Virus record (IMG/VR): IMGVR_UViG_3300032093_011130
Location: 1-40,681 of that record
DNA length: 40,681 bases
Reading direction: 5' to 3' (one strand)
From: a virus
In this document: positions 15,544 to 23,997 of the stretch, one piece after another
Layout of the letters: each line of letters starts with the position of its first letter
Numbering within the stretch: position 1 is the stretch's first letter
Program-made: the position numbers and the translations under genes
Notes under the pieces: generated by a model
What the model saw: only the letters and a program-made list of their open reading frames with translations
The model's database searches: none
What the model was told of the DNA's origin: nothing

Positions 15544-15853
15544 GTACGAATCTTTAAGATTGGATGTCCTTCAAAATTTAATTGAATTACGTTCGATCCC
15601 GTACAAAATTTATAAGAAAGAAAATGATACCAAAAATAGTATCATTCAATTACTTAAACAAGATGATGAAGGTAAATTCATTTTTGAAACAACCTATGAA
15701 AAATCTGATGGGGGATATATTATTGGTGTTGATTTAAGGAATAAAAAACATATGACAGAAATCAATAAATTAATAGAAAAAAAAGAGGCAAGAAGATTGG
15801 ATCGATACTCAGATAATAGATTACAATATTGGTCCACCCAAAAATTGATTTAA
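15524..15853 (+). CDS. Hypothetical protein, N-terminal SAP-like helices
   Basis: 109 residues. Residues 9-47 (SLRLDVLQNLIELRSIPYK...KNSIIQLLKQDD) have the helix-turn-helix spacing of a SAP-type nucleic-acid-binding motif, but the match is weak. The C-terminal part is charged and helical (NKLIEKKEARRLDRYSDNR). The gene is the last of the + strand block; its stop codon touches the stop codon of the convergent gene at 15854. Confidence 0.65.
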   Translation: MGQKEVEYESLRLDVLQNLIELRSIPYKIYKKENDTKNSIIQLLKQDDEGKFIFETTYEKSDGGYIIGVDLRNKKHMTEINKLIEKKEARRLDRYSDNRLQYWSTQKLI

Positions 15854-15874
15854 TTAATTTTCGTCAAATTTTTG
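15839..15874. terminator. Possible weak bidirectional terminator between convergent genes
   Basis: CAAAAATT(15839-15846) can pair with AATTTTTG (15867-15874), extended by GA/TC across a bulge. The loop is about 15 bases and the stem is AT-rich, so confidence is low. It covers the abutting stops at 15853 and 15854. Confidence 0.3.
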
Positions 15875-16612
15875 ACCTGTAGTACTTGATGAACCAGTAG
15901 TTAAATTTTCTAAAGGAGTTGCTTTGGTTCCTGGAAATTTCTTATCCGCCCATTTATTAAATTCATCCCAAAATTTAGTAGAATATTCGTCTTTTTTAAA
16001 TGTTGTGGAATTTTCGTTCTTTTTAATTATTTTATTTAATTCATCTGCTTTTTTCATTGTGGATTGATCTCTATATGTTTGTAATACTTCTACGTTTGAT
16101 TTTGGTTCTCCTTCACCTTCGAAATTTTTCATATCACCAGGATTAGCACTTTCCCCAATTCCTTCTAAAAAACTAATAAGTTCTGTTGTTAACTTTACAG
16201 ATTGTTGAACAAATTGAAGTAATCCATTCAATCTTTGTTCCATTTCATCTGCAGCTGCGTTATCATTTTTTTTTCTTAATTGTTCAATTTTTCTTCTTAT
16301 TTTAACATCCACTCTATCATTAAATAAACTACTCAAATCATTATTAAAATCACCTAATGATTTTATTAAAATATTGGATCTGGTTTTAAGTCTTTGCCAT
16401 CCCGCATTAAATGACGGATTATTAACGAAACCACCAGAACTGAATGTCTTACCCATATTCTGAGCATAAGATTTAAATCTAGCCGCAGTCCCCGCAACTT
16501 TTGCTCTAAAATTATTTAATATATCGGATTCTTGTATATTATTTTTTTCTTCTTCTAATAATTTATTTAAAATAATATTTTTTAATTCATTTTCTGTAAT
16601 TCTTTTTTTCAT
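15854..16612 (-). CDS. Hypothetical helical protein, candidate internal head protein
   Basis: 252 residues. The N-terminus MKKRITENELKNIILNKLLEEEKN is an amphipathic helix with I-T-E and L-L-E sites compatible with prohead-protease cleavage. The rest is largely helical: a basic region (residues about 30-75) followed by coiled-coil-like stretches (KIRRKIEQLRKK, AADEMEQRLNGLLQFVQ) and a C-terminal NKWADKKFPGTK module. No enzyme motif is visible. It has its own TATTTATA motif 11 bases upstream. Confidence 0.75.
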   Translation of the reverse strand: MKKRITENELKNIILNKLLEEEKNNIQESDILNNFRAKVAGTAARFKSYAQNMGKTFSSGGFVNNPSFNAGWQRLKTRSNILIKSLGDFNNDLSSLFNDRVDVKIRRKIEQLRKKNDNAAADEMEQRLNGLLQFVQQSVKLTTELISFLEGIGESANPGDMKNFEGEGEPKSNVEVLQTYRDQSTMKKADELNKIIKKNENSTTFKKDEYSTKFWDEFNKWADKKFPGTKATPLENLTTGSSSTTGQKFDEN

Positions 16613-16623
16613 GATACTTTTTA

Positions 16624-16631
16624 TATAAATA
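16624..16631 (-). promoter_or_regulatory. Late-promoter-like motif before the 15854-16612 gene
   Basis: TATTTATA on the - strand (TATAAATA as written on +), 11 bases before the ATG. Confidence 0.5.
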
Positions 16632-16723
16632 TTTTAATTTTTAATAAATTTCTTAGTTTTAACAATTAAACCCTCATTACCTTTAATTATTATATGATAA
16701 ACACATTTTTTTTAGTTAATTGA

Positions 16724-17551
16724 TTACCATGTTCTACACGCCCAATATCTTGGTTTCCAACGAGGCCCTGGATTGTCACAATTATGTCTTGCTCTAAATG
16801 ATTTTCTTCTTTCAGGGTTATTCTTTTTAATAACCATTCTTTTTCCTTTTGCAGATTTACCACCGAAACCAAAGTTTACCTTAACAACTTTTCCTTTATC
16901 GTTCTTAACATAAACTTTAAACTTTTTAATGTCCCCTTGCATAATTTTACCTAACTGAACTTTACGTCCTTGGTATTCTGCTTCATTTAATAAATCATCA
17001 GGGATGAAATCAGTTTCTTCAACCGAACCAAATTCATCTTCATAGATGATGCCTTTAAATTTATTTAATTCTTCTAAAATTAAATTGGTTAATCTATTGA
17101 TGTGATTTTCTTTGAAATGTGTCATAGTTGGTTTATTACCTTTACCTGGTTTTGGATCCTTTTTCTCGGCTCTTCTTTTTTGTGATGTCATTGATTTCTT
17201 TTCTTCTTTAGAATATGACCCAGCGGTTTTTGGTGTGTCTTTTGATATTTTCTTTAATGGTCTACATTTTGGATACCCTTTATCTGTTGCTTCTTTTCTT
17301 CCACATGGTGGATGTTTACCACCAACTTTTTTACTAACATCAACCCACTTTTCCTTAAACCATCTTCTTAAATCTTCTCTTAAAACCTCACCGGATTTAA
17401 TACATTCTTCTATGTATTCTTTATCTTCTTTTGATACTACTATTCCTAATTTTTCATTATTATGACCACACTGATGACATATGTATGGATCCTCACCCCC
17501 CGTACTTAAAGGCCAATGATGTCCACATACACATTTTATTTCTTGACTCAT
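16724..17551 (-). CDS. Phage protein with N-terminal zinc ribbon, DUF5872-like middle and conserved C-terminal module
   Basis: 275 residues from the ATG at 17551 (MSQEIKCVCGHHW). The frame is open further to a TTG at 17578, but that overlaps the upstream gene. Residues 7-33 form a zinc-ribbon-like set of cysteines (CVCG ... CHQCGH). Residues about 45-135 resemble DUF5872: LRRWFKEKWVDVSKK, HPPCGRKEA, YPKCRP and KRRAEKKDPKPGKG. Residues about 190-275 are a module recurrent in T4-like phages: LLNEAEYQGRKVQLGK, then KKNNPERRKSFRARHNCDNP and a YWACRTW end. L-N-E before AEYQG fits prohead-protease cleavage, so the C-terminal module may be released inside the head. Five bases separate it from the upstream gene. 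Confidence 0.8.
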   Translation of the reverse strand: MSQEIKCVCGHHWPLSTGGEDPYICHQCGHNNEKLGIVVSKEDKEYIEECIKSGEVLREDLRRWFKEKWVDVSKKVGGKHPPCGRKEATDKGYPKCRPLKKISKDTPKTAGSYSKEEKKSMTSQKRRAEKKDPKPGKGNKPTMTHFKENHINRLTNLILEELNKFKGIIYEDEFGSVEETDFIPDDLLNEAEYQGRKVQLGKIMQGDIKKFKVYVKNDKGKVVKVNFGFGGKSAKGKRMVIKKNNPERRKSFRARHNCDNPGPRWKPRYWACRTW

Positions 17552-17556
17552 TTTAA

Positions 17557-18033
17557 TTATTTTTTGGTTTTTCTCCAACCACCACCATGTTCTTTATACC
17601 ATTTGGCCGCCCAACCATTTGCATAAGCACTTGGGTAGACTTTAAATTTTGATTTAGCTTTCGATTTAGCTTGTGCCCATAATTTTGGATTTGTTGGTTT
17701 GTTTTTTGACTCATCAATTTGAGATTCTTCATTTAAACTAAAAGTAGACAAATCTGCTTTAAAGTTACCAACATTTTTTTCCATTTCTTTTGTTTTATTC
17801 ATAAAAAAATCGAATATTTGATCCATATTGGTTTTAGCTTCAGATACGTGATCATCTGCCCAATCATGTCCATCTTGTATTATTGAATCCAAAACTTGTG
17901 GGTCCATTTTTAATAATGCCTCACATTGTCTTTTTATTTGTTCAAGATTACTAAAAAACATATAGTTTTCTTGTGATTGATTTTCAGAAATCAATCTTAA
18001 TTGTTTTAATATTTTTTGGTTCAAATTTTTCAT
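17557..18033 (-). CDS. Phage protein with C-terminal DUF5872-like module
   Basis: 158 residues. The N-terminus MKNLNQKILKQLRLISENQ is an amphipathic helix with an I-S-E site. The middle is helical. Residues about 125-158 (KAKSKFKVYPSAYANGWAAKWYKEHGGGW) match the short basic DUF5872-like motif found in many large phages, of unknown function. The neighbour downstream carries a related domain, so the pair may act together. The start is 3 bases from a TATTTATA motif. Confidence 0.8.
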   Translation of the reverse strand: MKNLNQKILKQLRLISENQSQENYMFFSNLEQIKRQCEALLKMDPQVLDSIIQDGHDWADDHVSEAKTNMDQIFDFFMNKTKEMEKNVGNFKADLSTFSLNEESQIDESKNKPTNPKLWAQAKSKAKSKFKVYPSAYANGWAAKWYKEHGGGWRKTKK

Positions 18034-18036
18034 ATC

Positions 18037-18044
18037 TATAAATA
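18037..18044 (-). promoter_or_regulatory. Late-promoter-like motif before the 17557-18033 gene
   Basis: TATTTATA on the - strand, 3 bases before the ATG; the closest spacing of the set. Confidence 0.45.
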
Positions 18045-18054
18045 TTTTTTTTTA

Positions 18055-19974
18055 TTAAAAATACCTAATACCTAAAAAATAATTAGGAACTGTTTTATTT
18101 TGTGGACCATATGATCCGTTATACATATTAAAAAGATATGCAGTTTGTGTATCTATTTCACTTGATGTCCATCTAAGTCCGTATCTATTTATCACATTAT
18201 TTACACTATATATTTGTATCATTTCGTCTAGTGTTGGTAATTTCCAATCAGTATATCCGTTTGTATTATCGTTTGTTACGTAATAAACACAAGTATTTGT
18301 TAGACTGGTTAGTCCTGTTACCATTATATTTGTATTCACATCAGCATCACCGATGTCTGTTGACGTGGCACCTAAAAATAGTCCACCATGTCCCCAAACA
18401 CCAGTATTCAACATAGAGCTCCATGTTGTTACCATATTTACCACAAATCCATGTTCACCTGTTTGATCTAGATAGGCTATTTTACCTCCAGCGTAATTTT
18501 GACCGATAGATAATTGTCCATTTCCACCACCATTATTACCCCCACCACCATTATTACCCCCACCACCATTATTACCTCCGATCGTTGTGGTTAAGTTATT
18601 ACTTATTTTTTCAGATACAATTTCAAAATTTATAATATCTTTATAAAAAATTTCTTCTGTGTGTGTTTTACCTTTTATTTCTAAAAAGTATTCTCTAGGT
18701 ATTAAAATAGATGTATCTAAAAAGAATGAATTTTCATTTGTTCTATCTAATTTTGTCCACTGAAAGACATTTACTTGGGTTCTACCTTCTTTTATAAAAA
18801 TTCTGTAATAAACATCATCTAATAATACTGTTTTTGGATTATCTATCGATCTAAAAGTTACAACTATTTTCCTTTTTTCTCCAGCTTTAATTTTTTCATT
18901 TAATTTAACACCAAAATATTGGATTGAGTATCTTTGTAATTCAGTTTGATTCTCACCAATTGTATATAGTGAAGTGTATGGTTTAGGTACAAATTTTTGT
19001 GTAATATCCCCAACTAAATTTCCGTCTATTTCAACATCTTTCCATTTGTCATAAAAGAATTTTTTACCGTCACATAAAATACCACTAATACCAAATGTGA
19101 TTTTATAAACCCCCTTTTTAACTTTAACTGGTACCAAATTAGTCAATCCATCAATTTCTGTTTTTGTATTATCTAATATGTCCACAGAAGGTAATGAATC
19201 TAAATCGTAAAAATTACTACCCTTTGTTACATATAAATAAAGATTTTGACTAACCCCATGTGTAAAATTTAATCTATCATCTTCAATAACGTCATCAAAA
19301 TATGTTTCAAGATATGGTTCAAAAAATGTTTGTGTGTATTTTGTATAGAATGACACACTTTGTCCAACATCAGTTGTCACATCTTGATACGCAACGGAGA
19401 AGGCTAATCCAACACCATAATTGGTATCACCATTTAACAATATACCATTTACATAATCTGTAACATCTACATTGATATCTTCATTACCGTTATCAAAGTG
19501 AATTGTATCTATAATTGTGACCCCCGTTGAATATATACCTTCAGTATTCCAAGTATCTAAAGTTGTCTTATTAAACCAATTTGACGGTCTAACATCAAAT
19601 AATTGTTGTCCGGTCGCTAAATCATATATTTTATCATAATCAAATCCAACCCCCTCATCCCATTCTTCATCTATTTTAAATAGAATTAAATCAAAAGAAG
19701 TTGCTCTTTTGTTACTATTACCTCTATCATCCCCCAATAAGGCTTCATCTCCAAAAATAGTATTTGTTAAATGTAATGTGTGTGTTGTGTTTTCATCAAT
19801 AACATATTCACCGGAGTCTATTTTTTGTTGTAAACCATTTAAATCTATCTTAAAAAGATATTTAGAAAATGTCGTACCGTAAATAATCTCGGTATTAGGA
19901 TTTCTAGCGGTGTTAATCGTAGAATTTTTTAGAATTGTATTATTTTTTTCAAAATATGAACGAAAATATGACAT
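18055..19974 (-). CDS. Tail or baseplate protein with C-terminal DUF1566 (lectin-like) domain
   Basis: 639 residues. Residues 1-475 look beta-rich, with repeated strand-turn patterns typical of phage structural proteins (for example TIIDTIHFDNGNEDINVDVTDYV). Residues about 475-497 are a flexible Gly/Asn linker of NNGGGG units. Residues about 498-639 form a DUF1566-type domain: SIGQNYAGGKIAYLDQTGEHG, GYTDWKLPTLDEM near 590 and LRWTSSEI near 608. The domain is related to C-type-lectin folds used for surface binding. It sits next to a baseplate hub-like gene, so a receptor-binding or surface-contact role is likely but inferred. A one-mismatch motif TATTTATT lies 10 bases upstream. Confidence 0.8.
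   Translation of the reverse strand: MSYFRSYFEKNNTILKNSTINTARNPNTEIIYGTTFSKYLFKIDLNGLQQKIDSGEYVIDENTTHTLHLTNTIFGDEALLGDDRGNSNKRATSFDLILFKIDEEWDEGVGFDYDKIYDLATGQQLFDVRPSNWFNKTTLDTWNTEGIYSTGVTIIDTIHFDNGNEDINVDVTDYVNGILLNGDTNYGVGLAFSVAYQDVTTDVGQSVSFYTKYTQTFFEPYLETYFDDVIEDDRLNFTHGVSQNLYLYVTKGSNFYDLDSLPSVDILDNTKTEIDGLTNLVPVKVKKGVYKITFGISGILCDGKKFFYDKWKDVEIDGNLVGDITQKFVPKPYTSLYTIGENQTELQRYSIQYFGVKLNEKIKAGEKRKIVVTFRSIDNPKTVLLDDVYYRIFIKEGRTQVNVFQWTKLDRTNENSFFLDTSILIPREYFLEIKGKTHTEEIFYKDIINFEIVSEKISNNLTTTIGGNNGGGGNNGGGGNNGGGNGQLSIGQNYAGGKIAYLDQTGEHGFVVNMVTTWSSMLNTGVWGHGGLFLGATSTDIGDADVNTNIMVTGLTSLTNTCVYYVTNDNTNGYTDWKLPTLDEMIQIYSVNNVINRYGLRWTSSEIDTQTAYLFNMYNGSYGPQNKTVPNYFLGIRYF
18532..18579 (-). repeat. 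Gly/Asn-coding tandem repeat (linker)
   Basis: Repeated accaccattattacccccacc units of 18 bases encode NNGGGG blocks in the linker before the DUF1566 domain. Confidence 0.75.
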
Positions 19975-19984
19975 CTTTTTATTT

Positions 19985-19992
19985 AATAAATA
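19985..19992 (-). promoter_or_regulatory. Variant late-promoter-like motif (TATTTATT) before the 18055-19974 gene
   Basis: One mismatch to TATTTATA, 10 bases before the ATG and in the 18-base gap between two genes. Confidence 0.35.
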
Positions 19993-21501
19993 TCAATTTA
20001 TCCTAATTGTTTCATTCAATAAATCTATTTTTAATTTAGAAAACAGATCTACCATAATTTTATGTTCGTCCATTGATTGTCTAGCATATGGTTCACATAT
20101 GTTATGTTTATGATTTACTAACACATTATACATTGCAACAAGAAATTCATATAATTTATCCCCCCTAACTGTAGCATATGTATTTTTTTCTATTTTTTCT
20201 AAATAATCCTCTTGTTCTAAATCATACTTATTTAAAGAATCAAAATCTATTAATTTACCTGGTGTTTGATATTGTCCAGTTGTGTCCGTAGATATAAAAT
20301 AAATTCTGTCTGACATTATGGTTGAAAAAGTTTGTTCTGAATCTTTATTTTCAACTAATTCATCAACTAATTGTTCATTTTCTTTAACATCTGGATCGAT
20401 TTTAGTGAGGGACCAAATTAATCCATTTGTTATTCTTTGTCTAACTTTAACATTATTTAATATTGTCTGTTTTTTTTCTTGATCTGTTATTCTAGTATAA
20501 AATTCTTTTGTTGGTCTAAAATAAAATGGAAATATATCATCACTATACAAAGAGTACAGTGGATTTATAGAATCTAATCCATTATCATATATTGTATTTA
20601 ATGTATTTCTAATAAAAACATAAGTATCTTGAATAGATGGTGAAGATAATGGTGGAGAAGGGGTTATTTCCAATTTAAAAGTCGGTGTAACAGTATCACC
20701 AGACAAATTTATTAAAGTGACGCCAGATAGTGGTGTTTGTAAGGAAAAAAAGTTGGTGTTGTTTAATACACCATAAAAATTTGGATTTACTTTATAAACG
20801 TAAATATTTGTATAATTTGGGTTAACGACATCATCAACATCATATTCTATAATATATTTTAATTTAGTAAATTGTACCTCTTTTGTTTTTATTTTTTTTT
20901 GTCTTATCGTGGCAGATCTTGGAAACTTTTTTAAATAAATTTTAGATGATTTTTTTGATAGGATTGGATTAGTTAACATATTTTCTTTATTCTTCACACT
21001 AGCGGCACTTTTTGATAGTAATTTACCACCTCTAAATTGAATACCATTTTCTGTAAAAATGATGTCTGAACCATATTTAGAATATATACCAAAATCAGTT
21101 TCTTTTGCAAATACACCTTCAGGTAAAAGACCATTTTTATCTGCAATATTTGGTGTATCTTTTACTACCGCACCATATGATGTTTTTTCTAACTGTTGTG
21201 ATAATGTTTGACTATTGAAATCAAAAGAACTAGTAAACGGACCAGCAATATATTCTTGGTTTACATTTTTTTTATTAATATTATATGTTATTATTTTTAC
21301 CGCTTGACCTATTTCAGGAATAAAATTTATGTTTAATGGTAAAAATGGTTGAGCAACAAATCTATCTTTATCTCCCCATTTTTCATAATCTAAGGCCCTT
21401 TCTTTAACCGCAACAGTATCATTAAATATTTTATATCTAATTCTACCTAACCCCTTAGGATCTTTATTATCATCACATATCGCAATGTCAATAATTTTCA
21501 T
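19993..21501 (-). CDS. Baseplate hub/spike-associated protein with N-terminal OB-fold (gp5-like)
   Basis: 502 residues. Residues 1-85 look like the OB-fold of T4 gp5 and related hub proteins. The order is a short strand, then GLGRIRYKIFN, then FVAQPFLPLNINFIPEIGQAVKI, the latter being the family's conserved Pro-x-x-G-x-x-V pattern. The middle (about 215-345) is beta-rich and unassigned. The C-terminal region RGDKLYEFLVAMYNVLVNHKHNICEP (about 445-470) resembles the end of such hub proteins. No lysozyme domain is seen. It lies 2 bases downstream of the 21504 gene in a tail/baseplate operon. Confidence 0.7.
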   Translation of the reverse strand: MKIIDIAICDDNKDPKGLGRIRYKIFNDTVAVKERALDYEKWGDKDRFVAQPFLPLNINFIPEIGQAVKIITYNINKKNVNQEYIAGPFTSSFDFNSQTLSQQLEKTSYGAVVKDTPNIADKNGLLPEGVFAKETDFGIYSKYGSDIIFTENGIQFRGGKLLSKSAASVKNKENMLTNPILSKKSSKIYLKKFPRSATIRQKKIKTKEVQFTKLKYIIEYDVDDVVNPNYTNIYVYKVNPNFYGVLNNTNFFSLQTPLSGVTLINLSGDTVTPTFKLEITPSPPLSSPSIQDTYVFIRNTLNTIYDNGLDSINPLYSLYSDDIFPFYFRPTKEFYTRITDQEKKQTILNNVKVRQRITNGLIWSLTKIDPDVKENEQLVDELVENKDSEQTFSTIMSDRIYFISTDTTGQYQTPGKLIDFDSLNKYDLEQEDYLEKIEKNTYATVRGDKLYEFLVAMYNVLVNHKHNICEPYARQSMDEHKIMVDLFSKLKIDLLNETIRIN

Positions 21502-21503
21502 AA

Positions 21504-21701
21504 TTATTTAATTCTATTTTTAATTTCATTATTTACTTTATCATATAAAACTTCAATTCCTTCTAAATGATGTGTTAAATTAACAATTAAGTCTTTTGTT
21601 TTATCAAATTCTTCCATTAAAATATCTCTAACATCCAATAAATCTTTATTTGATTTATTTTCAACATCATCACAAATTTCCATTACTTTATTTAGTTCCA
21701 T
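21504..21701 (-). CDS. Small coiled-coil protein (65 residues)
   Basis: The ATG at 21701 (MELNKVMEICDDVENK) follows the upstream stop by one base. The frame stays open to 21845, but those codons overlap the upstream gene in another frame and are not needed. The protein is a single predicted coiled coil with heptad-like spacing (MEEFDKTKDLIVNLTHHLEGIEVLYDKVNN). It sits between two large tail/baseplate genes and may be a small assembly or chaperone-like protein; that is a guess from context. Confidence 0.7.
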   Translation of the reverse strand: MELNKVMEICDDVENKSNKDLLDVRDILMEEFDKTKDLIVNLTHHLEGIEVLYDKVNNEIKNRIK

Positions 21702-21702
21702 A

Positions 21703-23610
21703 TTATATTTTTTTACCAAAAGCACTAATAATTCCAGGAGGGAATACCATTGGTCCTGCACCCAATGGTGGTACAGGTAAAGCAAAAAATTTATTACCCA
21801 CGGCAATAAATCCATTTTTGTCTTCTTCTTCTGTATGTCCATCAATTATTGATTTAAGAATTGATGGTAATGTATTCGCCTCCCCAAATAACGGCTCTAA
21901 TGGTATACCTGCAGCTTGTATTCTTTCTGCAATGTTCATATATGCCCTATCTTGACTATATCCGGGTAACCTATCTGAAAAAGATAAAAGTAATGCGGGT
22001 ATGGCGTTAGAAATACCTCCTCTTAATGAATTATTTATTGTTGTTAGAATTAAATTGAAAATATCAAAACAATTATCAGGTGGTTTTATTAATATTTGTT
22101 GTAAAATAGAAATTATTGACCTAATAATTGTTAAATATCTTTTGTATTTATTTTTAAGTATTTTTTGAGCAATTTGTTGAATAAACATAAGTAAATCCAT
22201 TTTTAATAATTTCCAAAATTCTCTTAAGAATAACCAAAATAATTCTTTTATAATATTATTGAATAGTTTATTTAATTTTTTCATTATATCTTTTATTTCT
22301 AAAACAGCACCTACTGTTGCTTTGAATAATTTATATATAATGATTACAGGTAAAAATATTTTTGGTGTAAGTAAAGACATGACTAATGCCTTAGGTAATT
22401 CTAATATAAAATTACTAAATAAATTTATTTCAAAATTTATTTGTGGTATTGATCCATCAGAATTATCAAATGCACTTTTTGCCATATTATTTAAAGTTTT
22501 ATTAACTAAATCTGTTGAATTAGTGTTATTTGACAGATATACAAAATCTTCTAATATGGTTGTGTCCACTGGAACTTCAAAATCATTACAACTTCTAAAT
22601 TTTAATACTTTTCTAAAACGATTATTTTCATCATCAATATCAATACCTTCAATATCATCAAAATTGAAATAAAATTCAATATCTTCGTCGTTTTCGTTGA
22701 ACATATCGACCGCATTTTGTTTTAAACTTTGTCCTTGTTTTGGACTACCACAAATAGAAAATAATTTCGATATTAATCTATTTAAATAATTAACACCTTT
22801 TTGAAAAGCCGGATTATCTCCATTACCCCCAAATAATGTTAAAAACATTGCATTTTTTGTTATTTCTTGAATGTCAGGTAGTTCAATTGTCGAATAATAA
22901 TCATTAAAGAAGTCCTCAACATTCACAATTCCCGGTAATCCTTGTGTTAATCCATTAACAATATATTCTTGATTACCGGCATTCCAATTCAATGTAAATA
23001 ATGTGTTATTATTTTGAGAATCAAATTGATAAGGACCACTAACAAAAGTATCAAATAATCTTCTATTGACTTTTTCTTTATTTGGTACCGGTTTTGTTGG
23101 TTCATATGATATTTTACCCACATCACTATTTGGATCGACTGTCAATAAATTTAAAAAATCAAATTCTTTTGGTTTTAATGTAATAGAATCGGTTAAAATT
23201 GTGGAATCGGCACCACAAATACCTTCAGCAACAAAAAATGTTTGTTTTATATTTCTTGATATAATTTCCTCAGATGATCTTAATACAATAGTTGCGGAAT
23301 CTATCGAATGTTTTTTTAATCTATTTTTTGAAAATAATTTATCGGTTCTACCTTTAGGTGAGTTTTTACTTAAAAAACTTTCGGCGATGTCTAATATCTC
23401 TGAAAATATATTTTGATTATTTTCCTTTTTTTTTCTTCTTTTTTCTAAAAAATCACCAAATTTTTTACCAAATAATTGTTCTGTAGAGGGTAAATCTTTT
23501 AGATATGCATCGTATAAATCTTGACTCACTTTTTTAGGGTCGTCATTTATTTTTTTTATTACCTCTAATTTTGATTTTATTTCTTTTTTTAATCTTTTTG
23601 TTTTACTCAT
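21703..23610 (-). CDS. Large virion structural protein with hydrophobic segment
   Basis: 635 residues, not recognised. Residues 1-120 are basic and helical (KRLKKEIKSKLEVIKK, FLEKRRKKKENNQ). About 125-395 is mixed alpha/beta. Residues 400-440 contain a strongly hydrophobic stretch (LVMSLLTPKIFLPVIIIYKLF), and 450-510 are amphipathic helices. The C-terminus is Pro/Gly-rich (ALPVPPLGAGPMVFPPGI). The hydrophobic core is unusual for a soluble protein and could belong to a tail component that contacts or enters the host membrane. The stop of this gene and the start of the coiled-coil gene are 1 base apart, and the upstream gene ends at its start codon. Confidence 0.75.
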   Translation of the reverse strand: MSKTKRLKKEIKSKLEVIKKINDDPKKVSQDLYDAYLKDLPSTEQLFGKKFGDFLEKRRKKKENNQNIFSEILDIAESFLSKNSPKGRTDKLFSKNRLKKHSIDSATIVLRSSEEIISRNIKQTFFVAEGICGADSTILTDSITLKPKEFDFLNLLTVDPNSDVGKISYEPTKPVPNKEKVNRRLFDTFVSGPYQFDSQNNNTLFTLNWNAGNQEYIVNGLTQGLPGIVNVEDFFNDYYSTIELPDIQEITKNAMFLTLFGGNGDNPAFQKGVNYLNRLISKLFSICGSPKQGQSLKQNAVDMFNENDEDIEFYFNFDDIEGIDIDDENNRFRKVLKFRSCNDFEVPVDTTILEDFVYLSNNTNSTDLVNKTLNNMAKSAFDNSDGSIPQINFEINLFSNFILELPKALVMSLLTPKIFLPVIIIYKLFKATVGAVLEIKDIMKKLNKLFNNIIKELFWLFLREFWKLLKMDLLMFIQQIAQKILKNKYKRYLTIIRSIISILQQILIKPPDNCFDIFNLILTTINNSLRGGISNAIPALLLSFSDRLPGYSQDRAYMNIAERIQAAGIPLEPLFGEANTLPSILKSIIDGHTEEEDKNGFIAVGNKFFALPVPPLGAGPMVFPPGIISAFGKKI

Positions 23611-23981
23611 TATAGTTGGTAATTTTCAGTATTGTTATTTGTGTCATCACTAACTAATTTATCAAGTAATTCACGATCCTCATCAGACAGTGTTAACTTA
23701 CCAATGTTCATATTTTTTACGCCGCCTTGTGTTTGTTTTAATAAAGCACTTTGTAGTTTTACTAATGAGATCTTTTTTTCGGTGCAATCATTTAAAATTT
23801 TTTGTTGTTCTTTTATAACTGGCCCAATCATACTCATATCTTCAGCATCTTTCATAAAAGATAACATTTTTTTCATAATTAAAGAGGCGGTATTTTTTTG
23901 TTCAACAACGTCATTATAAATTTCTTGCATTAATGCAATTGCAGAGTCAACCTCTAAGGTTATGTTTTTTCTTTCTTTCAT
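23610..23981 (-). CDS. Hypothetical helical protein
   Basis: 123 residues from the ATG at 23981 (MKERKNITLEVDSAI). The frame continues upstream to 24014, but that would overlap the sigma gene, and TATTTATT lies 4 bases before the chosen ATG. The sequence is a run of amphipathic helices (EIYNDVVEQKNTASLIMKKML; ISLVKLQSALLKQ) with an acidic end. It overlaps the downstream gene start by one base, so it heads the baseplate operon. Confidence 0.7.
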   Translation of the reverse strand: MKERKNITLEVDSAIALMQEIYNDVVEQKNTASLIMKKMLSFMKDAEDMSMIGPVIKEQQKILNDCTEKKISLVKLQSALLKQTQGGVKNMNIGKLTLSDEDRELLDKLVSDDTNNNTENYQL

Positions 23982-23985
23982 AATT

Positions 23986-23993
23986 AATAAATA
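23986..23993 (-). promoter_or_regulatory. Variant late-promoter-like motif (TATTTATT) before the 23610-23981 gene
   Basis: One mismatch to the core, 4 bases before the ATG at 23981, upstream of the whole baseplate operon down to 19993. It decides the start choice for that gene. Confidence 0.35.
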
Positions 23994-23997
23994 GATT

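Noticed and set aside
21702-21845. Extension of the small coiled-coil gene to an ATG at 21845.
   Set aside because: The extra residues are the shifted-frame translation of the end of the 21703-23610 gene, and an ATG one base after that gene's stop gives a natural start.
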